50,888 nt of DNA from Streptococcus cristatus (lineage in GTDB: Bacteria > Bacillota > Bacilli > Lactobacillales > Streptococcaceae), in assembly GCF_001578775.1 (NCBI RefSeq), contig NZ_KQ969062.1, positions 1,266,395-1,317,282 on the forward strand, in the 5' to 3' direction. The position numbers and the translations under genes were made by a program. Below the pieces are notes generated by a model. That model saw only the letters and a program-made list of their open reading frames with translations. It was not told the DNA's origin and made no database searches. Shown piece by piece: positions 43,356 to 50,888 of the stretch. Each line of letters starts with the position of its first letter. Positions within the stretch are counted from its first letter, which is position 1.

Positions 43356-45100
43356 TTTGCAGACTCCTCCTCAAAGCGTTCATATAGTTGCTGATTTTGA
43401 TAGGTTTGAGCATACCAACCCTGTGCTTCTAGAAGTTCTTGGTGGCTACCTCGTTCCTTAATACGGCCATTCTCCAGCACTAGGATCAAATCTGCATGGA
43501 CAATGGCTGAAAGACGATGGGCAGTGATAATGGTCGTCTTGCCAGCTCGTTCCTGCTTGAGATTTTCTAAAATTTCATGCTCTGTCTTGGCATCCACTGC
43601 TGACAAGGAATCATCCAAAATCAAAATTTCTGGATTGGTGATGAGGGCTCTGCTCATAGCCAAACGCTGCTTTTGACCACCAGAAAGCGAGACGCCCCGC
43701 TCTCCAAGCAGCGTATCCAAACCATCCGGCATAGCCTTAATATCCTCATAAACACCACAAAGCTGGGCTGCTCGGATAACCTGCTCTTCTGACAGTTCTG
43801 GATTGGCAAAGCGGATATTCTCCCGAATGGACAAAGCAAAGAGTATCTGATCCTGAGGCACATAACCAATCAGACCACGCAGATCCTTAAGAGCATACTC
43901 TCGGATATCGTGGCCATTCAGATAGATTGCTCCTTCTTGAATATCCTGCTCCCGTAGCAAAAGGCGTAGCAAGGTGGTCTTCCCAGATCCAGTCGGTCCG
44001 ACAATCCCCAAGGTCTGCCCTTTTTCTAATGTAAAGTGAATATCCTTCAAAGTGGCTTCATTCTCATAAGCAAAGTAATCTATCTCATAGTCCAGTCGGC
44101 CATTTTGAATACTGGCAAGTGGCTGCTGGGCTTCCTCTACATCCGACTCTTCAGCCAGCAAGTTCTCAATCCGTTCATAGGAAACGGCTCCCCGCTGGCT
44201 GATATTCACTAGGTAGCCCATCGCCTGCAGCGGCCAAACTAGCATATCCAGATAAGTCATAAAAGTAACCAGCTCACCGACTGTAAATTGACCTTGAGAG
44301 ATAAATATTCCCCCAAAAATCAGGGTCAGAACATAGGATAAGCCGACAAAAATTAGCACCATCGGGTCAAACAGGGAATTGTACTTGGCAGCCAAGATGT
44401 TCTTTTGGTAGACTTCTTGGTTGATAGCTGCAAAAGACTGAGTCTCTGCATTCTGATAGCCAAAAGACTTGGTAACTTTAATCCCCGCTACGCTCTCCTG
44501 AACTTTGTTGTTGAGATCAGAAAAAGCCTCCTGAGCCGCTTTAAAGCTCTCGTGATTCTTCTGACCAATCAAGCTGGTTCCCCAAGACAGAAAGGGCAGA
44601 GGGAGAATGGCAATCAGGGTCAGCCGCCAGTCCAAGACCAAGAACATGGTGATGAGGGTCACCAAGGCTGTAATAGAAGCATCCACCGCTGACATAACAC
44701 CACCGCCAGCTACGCTGACTACCGCATTGATATCATTGGTTGCATGTGCCATGAGGTCACCCGTTCGGTATTTTTGATAAAAACTTGGCGACATCCGCGT
44801 AAAATGCTCAAAAAGCCGAAAGCGTAAGAGGCGTCCCAGATTATTTGCTGTACCAAAGATGTAGAGCCGCCAGACATACCGCAAACCATACATAATAAAA
44901 GCAGCCAAAATCAAAAGGAGAAGATTATAAGCAAGTTCTCCAGCAGTCAGACTCCGCCCAGCAATCTGGTCTATAACCTGTCCAATGACTCGTGGCGGAA
45001 TCAGATTAAAAACACTGACCAGAGACAAGGCCAAAATGCCGATCATATAGCGCCGCTTCTCCAGTTTAAAAAACCAATCCAGTTTTCTGATAAGATTCAT
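43352..45100 (-). CDS. ABC exporter half-transporter with a degenerate Walker B
   Basis: A 582-residue half-transporter, first gene of the pair. The membrane domain covers about residues 15-310. Walker A GPTGSGKT is at 368-375 and a normal LSGGQ is at 472-476. Walker B ends in Asp-Asp (496-497), so the catalytic glutamate is replaced by aspartate. Together with the FSSGQ of the partner this gives one canonical and one degenerate ATP site, the hallmark of asymmetric heterodimeric exporters. A multidrug or lipid role is inferred from family only. Confidence 0.88.
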   Translation of the reverse strand: MNLIRKLDWFFKLEKRRYMIGILALSLVSVFNLIPPRVIGQVIDQIAGRSLTAGELAYNLLLLILAAFIMYGLRYVWRLYIFGTANNLGRLLRFRLFEHFTRMSPSFYQKYRTGDLMAHATNDINAVVSVAGGGVMSAVDASITALVTLITMFLVLDWRLTLIAILPLPFLSWGTSLIGQKNHESFKAAQEAFSDLNNKVQESVAGIKVTKSFGYQNAETQSFAAINQEVYQKNILAAKYNSLFDPMVLIFVGLSYVLTLIFGGIFISQGQFTVGELVTFMTYLDMLVWPLQAMGYLVNISQRGAVSYERIENLLAEESDVEEAQQPLASIQNGRLDYEIDYFAYENEATLKDIHFTLEKGQTLGIVGPTGSGKTTLLRLLLREQDIQEGAIYLNGHDIREYALKDLRGLIGYVPQDQILFALSIRENIRFANPELSEEQVIRAAQLCGVYEDIKAMPDGLDTLLGERGVSLSGGQKQRLAMSRALITNPEILILDDSLSAVDAKTEHEILENLKQERAGKTTIITAHRLSAIVHADLILVLENGRIKERGSHQELLEAQGWYAQTYQNQQLYERFEEESAK

Positions 45101-45125
45101 TTTGTTTCCTCATTCCAAACAAAGG

Positions 45126-45153
45126 ACGGACAGCCCTTAATCCGACTGTCCGT
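45126..45153. terminator. Terminator between the YjbR-like gene and the ABC exporter
   Basis: A perfect eight-base stem ACGGACAG / CTGTCCGT has a 12-base loop and moderate T-runs outside. It separates the cutC/YjbR unit from the exporter genes on the same strand. Confidence 0.65.
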
Positions 45154-45212
45154 TTCTTACTATCTCTATTATACGCTATTTCATCTAAAAATGAAACTCA
45201 GGCAAACTATGC

Positions 45213-45884
45213 TCATCTTTTCTTAGTCAGGACAAAGCTGGTGTCCAACAAATCAAAAAGTTGCTGATCCGACAAGGTTCCATCCAAGGGTAGGCTGAGC
45301 CAGTATTTTTTATTCATATGAAAGGCGGGATAAATTCCCTTTTGCTGAATAAGTTCCGCAACTCGGTCACTCTTGACATTGAGAACCTCGATCGCACCAT
45401 TGCGCTCCTTTTCAAACTTAGACCAATCGGTCGTCAAAAAAGCTCCGTACCATTTCTTGCTATCCTGATGGCGAAAAACAGCGGCTCTATTAGTGCTTTT
45501 ACGAGAAGATTTTTCCCAAAGATACTCCAACTGCCCCTGATAATTAGTCGCCACATAGCTACTCAGTCGCTGACTTTGCTCATAAAGAAAACCTACTTCC
45601 TCAAAGCAATGCTGCCGAATATCCAGCAAAACCTCCTGACAGGCCGCCCTGACTTGTCCGACAAATTCTCCAGCCATACTTTCTATCTTGACCTGCCGGT
45701 ACTCATCACCTGTATCCAAGTCAAGCACCTGAAAATCCAGCTTTCCATCGGAAATCAGTACATCCATCTGGAAGTCACCAGCCATGATCTCAGTCGAATA
45801 ACTGTATCCTGCACCAGACCTGACAAAACCATAATCCAGCAAACTTTCTTCCTTCAGCCTGTATTTTTCAAATAAATCCAGCAT
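45213..45884 (-). CDS. MmcQ/YjbR-family protein with an extra N-terminal domain
   Basis: The C-terminal half (about 110-223) matches the MmcQ/YjbR family, with WEKSSRKSTNRAAVFRHQDSKKWYGAF, LNVKSDRVAELI and the ending AFHMNKKYWLSLPLDGTLSDQQLFDLLDTSF. The family is small (about 115 residues) and folds like DNA-binding CyaY-like domains; its function is unclear. The first 110 residues here form a separate, acidic segment that I do not recognise. The gene lies 11 bases after cutC on the same strand, so the two are probably co-transcribed. Confidence 0.75.
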   Translation of the reverse strand: MLDLFEKYRLKEESLLDYGFVRSGAGYSYSTEIMAGDFQMDVLISDGKLDFQVLDLDTGDEYRQVKIESMAGEFVGQVRAACQEVLLDIRQHCFEEVGFLYEQSQRLSSYVATNYQGQLEYLWEKSSRKSTNRAAVFRHQDSKKWYGAFLTTDWSKFEKERNGAIEVLNVKSDRVAELIQQKGIYPAFHMNKKYWLSLPLDGTLSDQQLFDLLDTSFVLTKKR

Positions 45885-45895
45885 GAACTTTCCTG

Positions 45896-46528
45896 CTAAA
45901 ATACTACTTTAGTACCGTGTAATTGATCAACACCCAAAGTGTCAGCAATCTCAGCACGATTTTCTAGATTAATCCCACCACCAGGTAAAATCTCTATCCG
46001 CCCTGCCGCATGCTCAATCAATTCATCCAGCCAAGCCAAATGCTCTAGAATAGACTCTGACGCTGGCCCGCCATGAGTCAAAATCCGCTTAACTCCATGT
46101 TCAACCAGCCAGTCTAGCTCTCCGAACTGATATTCAGCAGGAATAGCATCAAAAGCCATATGGAAGACCACATCCAGTCCCTGAGCTGCCTCAAGCAGCC
46201 GCTCCATCTTAGGATAATCGATCTCGTTATTTTCCGTTAAAACACCAAAAACGAGGCCATGACTCCCTGCTTCACGTGACTTCTGGATGTCCGAAAGCAT
46301 TATCTCAATTTCCAAATCTGAATAGACAAAATTCCCACCACGAGGACGAATCATGGTCATCACAGTCGCATCATAAGGTTTGACCATTCGTACTGCAGCC
46401 TCGATGACACCGTAGCTAGGCGTTGTTCCACCAACTGTTAGATTATCACACAGCTCAACCCGCTTCGCTCCAGCCTCTAAAGCCTTGTCCAGCAAGGTGA
46501 TATTCTCCGCACAAAATTCATAAATCAT
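45896..46528 (-). CDS. cutC: CutC-family protein
   Basis: A 210-residue TIM-barrel protein of the CutC family, named for copper tolerance in E. coli although the enzymatic role is uncertain. Family features are the start EFCAENITLLDKALEAGAKRVELCDNL, the TVMTMIRPRGGNFVYSD stretch and GVLTHGGPASE-like and ILPGGGINLEN motifs. The usual length is about 210-250. It is the first gene of a two-gene unit with the YjbR-like gene. An extended -10 box (TGATATAAT, about 46569-46577 on the minus strand) is its likely promoter. Confidence 0.9.
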   Translation of the reverse strand: MIYEFCAENITLLDKALEAGAKRVELCDNLTVGGTTPSYGVIEAAVRMVKPYDATVMTMIRPRGGNFVYSDLEIEIMLSDIQKSREAGSHGLVFGVLTENNEIDYPKMERLLEAAQGLDVVFHMAFDAIPAEYQFGELDWLVEHGVKRILTHGGPASESILEHLAWLDELIEHAAGRIEILPGGGINLENRAEIADTLGVDQLHGTKVVF

Positions 46529-46568
46529 GGTACTACCTCTTATTTACTATATTGATTTTCTACTTTTT

Positions 46569-46577
46569 ATTATATCA
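46569..46577 (-). promoter_or_regulatory. cutC extended -10 promoter
   Basis: TGATATAAT on the minus strand is an extended -10 element with a perfect TATAAT (46569-46574). No good -35 is seen. The rest of the 281-base gap to pepT shows no gene or strong structure. Confidence 0.5.
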
Positions 46578-46809
46578 CAAAATTTCCTTTAACATGCGCT
46601 TCTAGCATATTTGCCATTGCTTTTCTCAATCATTTTATATTCATAGTCTTGCAAAAAATCCTATTCTTCAAGCTTATAAGGCTTATTTTCACCTATTTCC
46701 ATTGCGCTCATCTTCCAAGACCTTTCAACTAGAGAAATGTTGACTTACAGATGTCTTTTGTTCAAGATTGTGCTAAAATAGACTTAATCTATGAAAACAA
46801 GGAGCCTTT

Positions 46810-48033
46810 ATGAAATACCCTAATCTTTTAGATCGTTTCCTGACCTATGTCAAGGTCAACACGCGCTCAGACGAGACATCTACTACTACACCCAGCACCC
46901 AGAGTCAGGTGGACTTTGCCAACAATGTCCTCATTCCTGAGATGAAGCGGGTTGGCTTGGAAAATGTCTACTACCTGCCCAACGGCTTTGCGATTGGAAC
47001 TCTGCCAGCCAACGACCCTAGCTTTACCCGCAAGATTGGTTTTATTTCCCACATGGATACGGCAGACTTCAACGCGGAAAACATCCAGCCGCAGGTCGTT
47101 GAGAATTATGACGGCGGTGTGATTCCGCTGGGACAATCTGGCTTTAACTTAGATCCTGCGGACTTTGCCAGTCTCCATAAATACAAGGGCCAAACCCTGA
47201 TTACGACTGGCGGAACCACTCTTTTGGGAGCAGACGACAAGTCAGGTATTGCTGAAATCATGACTGCTATCGAATACCTGTCTGCCCATCCAGAAATCAA
47301 GCACGGAGAAATCCGAGTTGGCTTTGGACCAGATGAAGAAATCGGTATCGGCGCTGATAAGTTTGACGCTGAGAACTTCGATGTGGACTTTGCCTACACA
47401 GTAGATGGCGGCCCTCTAGGTGAGCTCCAGTATGAGACCTTTAGCGCTGCTGGAGCAGAGCTGACTTTCCAAGGTCGCAATGTCCACCCAGGAACTGCTA
47501 AAGACCAGATGGTCAATGCTCTCCAGCTGGCTATTGACTTCCACAACCAGCTGCCAGAAGCCGATCGACCAGAGAGGACCGAGGGCTACCAAGGTTTCTA
47601 CCACCTGATGAACCTGACCGGAACTGTTGAAGAAGCTCAGGCTAGCTACATTGTCCGTGACTTTGAGACAGAAGCTTTTGAAAATCGCAAAGCTGCTATG
47701 CAGGTCATTGCTGATAAGATGAACCAAGAGCTGGGCAGCGAGCGCGTCATCTTGACCCTCAAAGACCAGTATTACAACATGAAACAGGTCATTGAAAAGG
47801 ACATGACACCTATCCATATCGCCAAAGCAGTCATGGAAAGTCTGGACATCCAGCCTGTCATCGAGCCTATCCGGGGCGGAACTGACGGCTCTAAAATTTC
47901 CTTTATGGGCATCCCAACACCTAACCTCTTTGCCGGTGGCGAAAACATGCACGGCCGCTTCGAATATGTCAGCCTAGAAACCATGGAACGCGCTGTCGAT
48001 ACTATCATTGGCATCGTTTCTTATCAAGAATAA
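46810..48033 (+). CDS. pepT: Peptidase T (tripeptidase)
   Basis: PepT removes the N-terminal residue from tripeptides in the cytoplasm. The 407-residue M20 metallopeptidase has zinc-site motifs [12 protein letters not shown] (His and Asp near residues 80-85), [16 protein letters not shown] (Asp), [14 protein letters not shown] (catalytic Glu pair), [14 protein letters not shown], and the late [15 protein letters not shown] (His). The length is typical. It has an AAGGAG ribosome-binding site and an extended -10 box (TGCTAAAAT, 46771-46779) but no clear -35. Confidence 0.96.
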   Translation: MKYPNLLDRFLTYVKVNTRSDETSTTTPSTQSQVDFANNVLIPEMKRVGLENVYYLPNGFAIGTLPANDPSFTRKIGFISHMDTADFNAENIQPQVVENYDGGVIPLGQSGFNLDPADFASLHKYKGQTLITTGGTTLLGADDKSGIAEIMTAIEYLSAHPEIKHGEIRVGFGPDEEIGIGADKFDAENFDVDFAYTVDGGPLGELQYETFSAAGAELTFQGRNVHPGTAKDQMVNALQLAIDFHNQLPEADRPERTEGYQGFYHLMNLTGTVEEAQASYIVRDFETEAFENRKAAMQVIADKMNQELGSERVILTLKDQYYNMKQVIEKDMTPIHIAKAVMESLDIQPVIEPIRGGTDGSKISFMGIPTPNLFAGGENMHGRFEYVSLETMERAVDTIIGIVSYQE

Positions 48034-48042
48034 ATAAAGAAT

Positions 48043-48073
48043 CAGAAATTCCTTATGAATTTCTGGTTTTTTT
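48043..48073 (+). terminator. pepT terminator
   Basis: A nine-base perfect stem CAGAAATTC / GAATTTCTG with a five-base loop is followed by GGTTTTTTT, ten bases after the pepT stop. Confidence 0.9.
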
Positions 48074-48121
48074 CTGCCTTTCAAAAGTAAGAATTAGACT
48101 AATAGGAACTTCTCCAAAAAC

Positions 48122-48152
48122 AAAAAATGGAGAAGACCATTTGGTCCTCTCC
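48122..48152 (-). terminator. Terminator of the glycosyltransferase gene
   Basis: On the minus strand GGAGAGGACC pairs with GGTCTTCTCC (one G-U) around loop AAAT, then ATTTTTTG. It lies 60 bases beyond the stop codon. Confidence 0.8.
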
Positions 48153-48211
48153 AACTTTTAGGCTGTATCAAGCCACTATAATTGACAAAAGTCTATCTAG
48201 CATTGCTGCTC

Positions 48212-49360
48212 TTAAGCTTCTGTACCGTTGATTACTTCTATGATTTTCTCAATAATCTCATTATCTAGATATTGTTCAAATTGAGGCAAGTATTCATAAT
48301 AATTTTTATAAGTATCGGCTTGTCCTGCCAGAATTAAGGCTCTGAAGCCTTGGTAGGCAACTTCAAAATTCCCTATCTTAACACCATTTTCTAACAATTC
48401 AAATGGAATCCAATAATCATAAACCGCCTCCCAGCTAAATAGACTATCCGGATTTAATTCTAAATCCTTAGCCATATAAGCATAGGCAAAAGCAATGTGA
48501 TGCTGGCCTTTTTCTCTATACAATTTAGCTAATTCAGACCATGCTTCAGCACGATTAGGATTGATCTGGATAGCTTTTTCCAAATACTCTCGACCTTCAA
48601 AAGCTTTCCCTTCATTTTCATAAATTTGTGCTATTTCTAGACAAGAATAATAAGCTTCCTCTGACCATCCATTCGTCATATCTGCTCGCTTTTTAAACCA
48701 AGGAAGGGCCTCGTGATTTAAGCCTGCACCACGGTAAGATCTCCCGCAATAAAAAGTATATCTGGGCTCTAAATCAGGGTCTTGGTTATTATGAACAGCA
48801 TTTGCAAGTAAAGTTGCATCATTAAAATATTTAGCACCATCTAGGCTTCGTGCACCTCTAGTTCTTGCAATGACTGAATAAGGTCCGACAAGATTTCCAT
48901 AAGTGGCACCCTCAGGTAATTCAATGAATTCATGCACAACCCCTCGCCAATAGACTTCTGGCCTATTTTTAAAAATGGCTACGCGACGAAATGAAAGAGT
49001 TCCGCTCTCATCTGAAAAATTAAGATAATAGGCATCTGCTTCCAGATCAGTAGAAATTTTTAAATTCCCTTCAACCCTATCATCTGCATCAAAGGTAAGA
49101 ACATAGTCTCCCTTCCCTCTTGCATGGTCTAAAGCCACATTTCTATTGTGCGCAAAGTTCTGCCATTCATCTTTATATAACTCTCCCGGAATCCCTACTT
49201 CGCTAAAAAAGTTCAAGATAAGGTTTTCCGTTCCATCTGTGGATCCAGTGTCAGAAATGACCCAGTAGTCAAAAGTAATCGAATTGACTAAATTTTGGAG
49301 TGTTTCCAAAATTATATGGGCTTCATTTTTTACAATCATATTTAATACAATTGATGACAT
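48212..49360 (-). CDS. Family 2 glycosyltransferase with TPR repeats
   Basis: A 382-residue protein. The N-terminal half is a GT2 domain: MIVKNEAHIILETLQNL near the start, DTGSTDGT at 37-44 and the metal/sugar-nucleotide motif DADD at 91-94. The C-terminal half contains tetratricopeptide-like helices (about 220-300, for example GREYLEKAIQINPNRAEAWSELAKLY). This GT2-TPR layout is known from protein and peptide glycosyltransferases of the SunS type and from surface-glycan enzymes. There is no membrane segment, so it acts in the cytoplasm. It lies 115 bases downstream of the collagen-like surface protein gene and may glycosylate that protein; this is inference. The DNA is A+T-rich. Confidence 0.8.
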   Translation of the reverse strand: MSSIVLNMIVKNEAHIILETLQNLVNSITFDYWVISDTGSTDGTENLILNFFSEVGIPGELYKDEWQNFAHNRNVALDHARGKGDYVLTFDADDRVEGNLKISTDLEADAYYLNFSDESGTLSFRRVAIFKNRPEVYWRGVVHEFIELPEGATYGNLVGPYSVIARTRGARSLDGAKYFNDATLLANAVHNNQDPDLEPRYTFYCGRSYRGAGLNHEALPWFKKRADMTNGWSEEAYYSCLEIAQIYENEGKAFEGREYLEKAIQINPNRAEAWSELAKLYREKGQHHIAFAYAYMAKDLELNPDSLFSWEAVYDYWIPFELLENGVKIGNFEVAYQGFRALILAGQADTYKNYYEYLPQFEQYLDNEIIEKIIEVINGTEA

Positions 49361-49393
49361 TCAATTCCTCCAAAACATTAATACAACAAAACT

Positions 49394-49428
49394 AGAGGCT
49401 AATAGAATTTACAATTCTAATAGCCTCT
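49394..49428. terminator. Terminator between the surface-protein and glycosyltransferase genes
   Basis: The stem-loop arms are AGAGGCTA / TAGCCTCT plus an inner AGAAT / ATTCT pair on either side of a small internal mismatch. GTTTT follows on both strands. It would limit, though perhaps not abolish, read-through from the surface-protein gene. Confidence 0.75.
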
Positions 49429-49475
49429 GTTTTACTCTAAACTTGATATTCCTTAAAGTTTACAATGGGAATATC

Positions 49476-50888
49476 TTAGAGTTCTTCTTCTTTTCGCTTA
49501 GAAACACCTAAGGCAGCTAGAAGTGCAGCAGATAGAAGTCCTGCACCCACAACACCTACTTCATGGTTGCTATTATCACCAGTCTTAGGAAGGGTTCCTG
49601 ACTTAGCTACTACTTTGGTTGTTCCTGCAGGTTTTGTTGGCTTAGCTGGAACTGTTGGATCGGTTGGAACTACTGGTTTAATTGGTTTAGTAGGACCAGT
49701 TGGATCAGTCGGAACTACTGGTTTTGTTGGGCCAGTTGGACCTGTAGGACCAGTTGGGCCGGTTGGACCTGTAGGACCGGTTGGACCTGTAGGACCGGTT
49801 GGGCCGGTTACACCCTTGCCATCTTTTCCGTCTTTACCGTCTTTACCATCTTTTCCGTCTTTGCCGTCTTTACCATTTCTGATAATTGTAGAAGATGTTA
49901 CTTCATCAGGATCAACCTTACCATTATTATTCTTATCAATTCCAACAAGAATAGTAACAGTGCCATCTCCATTTTCAACGATAGTTACAAGAGAGCTTTG
50001 ACCATCTTTTCCGTCCTTACCATCTTTTCCGTCCTTACCATCTTTTCCGTCTTTACCATCTTTGACGATTGTAGCAGAGGTTACTTCGTCTGGATCAAGC
50101 TTACCATTGCCATTTGTATCAAATCCAATCTTAATGGTGTGTGTTCCATTTTGGTTGTCAACTACTTCTGCTAATGGTGTCTTACCATCTTTACCGTCTT
50201 TCACGATAGTTGTTGAAGTCACTTCGCTTGGATCAAGTTTACCATCGCCGTTCTTATCGAGTCCAACTTTAACAGTATGAGTACCATCGTGGTTATCAAC
50301 TACTTCAGTTAATGATGATTTACCATCTTCACCCTTGGCTCCTGTTGCTCCTGTAGCACCAGTTGCGCCATCTTTCACGATAGTCGTTGACGTTACTTCA
50401 CTTGGATCAAGCTTACCGTCGCCATTCTTATCGAGTCCAACTTTAACAGTATGAGTACCGTCGTTGTTGTTAACTACTTCAGCTAATGGAGATTTACCAT
50501 CCTTACCGTCTTTAACGATGGTAGATGAGGTTACTTCGTCTGAATCCAACTGACCGTTGCCATTCTTATCCAAACCGACTTGAACAGTATGGGTGCCGTT
50601 GTTGTTATCAACAACCTTAGCTAGTGGAGATTTACCGTCCTTACCGTCTTTAACGATAGTAGATGAGGTTACTTCATCTGGATCCAACTGACCGTTGCCA
50701 TTCTTATCCAGACCAACTTTAACAGTATGAGTACCGTCGTTGTTGTCTACGACTTGAGCCAATGATGGCTTGCCATCTTCTCCTTTAGCTCCAGTTGCAC
50801 CTGTTGCACCTGTTTCACCTTTATCACCCTTAGCTCCTGTTGCACCGGTAGCACCGGTAGCACCTGTAGCTCCAGTTGCGCCAGCTTT
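49476..50888 (-). CDS. LPKTG wall-anchored protein with collagen-like and EF-hand-like repeats (5' end beyond window)
   Basis: The frame is open to the window edge, so the N-terminus and signal peptide are missing; about 470 residues are visible. They begin with collagen-like triplets (Gly-Ala-Thr and Gly-x-Lys/Asp). Six repeats of about 45 residues follow, each with a loop such as [12 protein letters not shown]. That loop has acidic or Asn residues at positions 1, 3 and 5, Gly at 6 and Glu at 12, as in an EF-hand calcium loop. Then come GKDGKDG runs, a GPT run and a Pro/Thr/Lys-rich spacer, ending in LPKTG, a hydrophobic helix and a KRKEEEL tail for sortase. It is a surface fibril or adhesin by design. 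An internal Met is not the true start. Confidence 0.88.
   Translation of the reverse strand, partial: KAGATGATGATGATGATGAKGDKGETGATGATGAKGEDGKPSLAQVVDNNDGTHTVKVGLDKNGNGQLDPDEVTSSTIVKDGKDGKSPLAKVVDNNNGTHTVQVGLDKNGNGQLDSDEVTSSTIVKDGKDGKSPLAEVVNNNDGTHTVKVGLDKNGDGKLDPSEVTSTTIVKDGATGATGATGAKGEDGKSSLTEVVDNHDGTHTVKVGLDKNGDGKLDPSEVTSTTIVKDGKDGKTPLAEVVDNQNGTHTIKIGFDTNGNGKLDPDEVTSATIVKDGKDGKDGKDGKDGKDGKDGQSSLVTIVENGDGTVTILVGIDKNNNGKVDPDEVTSSTIIRNGKDGKDGKDGKDGKDGKDGKGVTGPTGPTGPTGPTGPTGPTGPTGPTGPTKPVVPTDPTGPTKPIKPVVPTDPTVPAKPTKPAGTTKVVAKSGTLPKTGDNSNHEVGVVGAGLLSAALLAALGVSKRKEEEL

Noticed and set aside
46745..46756. A TACAGATGTC sequence upstream of pepT resembling the same operator
   Set aside because: It is imperfect, and the nearby TTGACT is 28 bases from the -10 candidate, so it does not form the shared promoter design. 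Probably chance.
49567..50001. Open frame on the plus strand rich in Gly-Pro-Val
   Set aside because: It is the antisense shadow of the collagen-like repeats and has no ribosome-binding site or promoter.
49800..50888. Short regularly repeated DNA that could be mistaken for a CRISPR array or tandem satellite
   Set aside because: The repeats keep the reading frame and encode Gly-x-y triplets and EF-hand-like units of a wall-anchored protein; there are no unique spacers or cas genes.

Overview
The window looks like the chromosome of a viridans Streptococcus, most likely of the sanguinis/mitis group (S. sanguinis, S. gordonii or S. cristatus type). The evidence is a moderately low G+C content, the rpsU / mscL / dnaG / rpoD neighbourhood, an msm-type alpha-galactoside operon next to galR and galKTE, a streptococcal histidine-triad/leucine-rich lipoprotein behind AdcR sites, and an LPKTG-anchored surface protein. 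The species is inferred, not proved. I see no rRNA or tRNA genes, insertion sequences, phage genes or CRISPR array.

Layout. (1) 1-14,673 is a sugar island. On the minus strand aga-msmE-msmF-msmG-gtfA-msmK is followed by galK-HAD phosphatase-galT-galE. The two regulators msmR (AraC type) and galR (LacI type) read the other way. Together these genes import and split raffinose/melibiose-type sugars, phosphorolyse sucrose, and feed the released galactose into the Leloir pathway. (2) 14,688-20,042 is housekeeping: birA, a MIP18/SufT-like gene, rpoD, dnaG (TTG start), mscL and rpsU, with a three-hairpin non-coding repeat between mscL and rpsU. (3) 20,210-23,932 is the most interesting part. A polyphosphate-polymerase-like VTC protein and its DUF4956 membrane partner lie next to a BlaI-like repressor and a BlaR1-like M56 membrane protease. 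The protease carries a PepSY-like domain and a poly-Asp tail where a beta-lactam sensor would be. Three BlaI/CopY-type palindromes sit in the VTC promoter/leader, and the repressor's own promoter has the same architecture, which suggests one signalling circuit. (4) 23,978-30,180 holds a DUF1304 membrane protein, a hypothiocyanous-acid-reductase/RclA-like flavoenzyme, a ferredoxin-NADP reductase-like enzyme, the rapZ-yvcK-whiA operon and ridA.

(5) 30,240-32,077 is a preQ1-I riboswitch-like leader with a terminator, ahead of a nucleoside hydrolase and an ECF substrate-binding subunit: a likely queuosine-precursor salvage operon. (6) 32,122-35,146 is pyrR-pyrP-pyrB behind a PyrR attenuator, without carAB downstream. 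(7) 35,186-41,594 contains the zinc-regulated His-triad/LRR lipoprotein, a Pr6Pr membrane protein with PhnA, the niacin pair niaX-niaR, and a MocR-type regulator that has lost its PLP lysine. (8) 41,616-48,033 contains an asymmetric heterodimeric ABC exporter, a YjbR-like protein, cutC and pepT. (9) 48,212-50,888 contains a GT2-TPR glycosyltransferase and the 3' part of a large wall-anchored protein that alternates collagen-like triplets with EF-hand-like loops. Its N-terminus lies beyond the window.

Most operons are bounded by clear stem-loop terminators, and many promoters have well-formed -35/-10 boxes with 17-base spacers. Gene functions are read from sequence motifs alone. Regulatory links are inferred from site positions.
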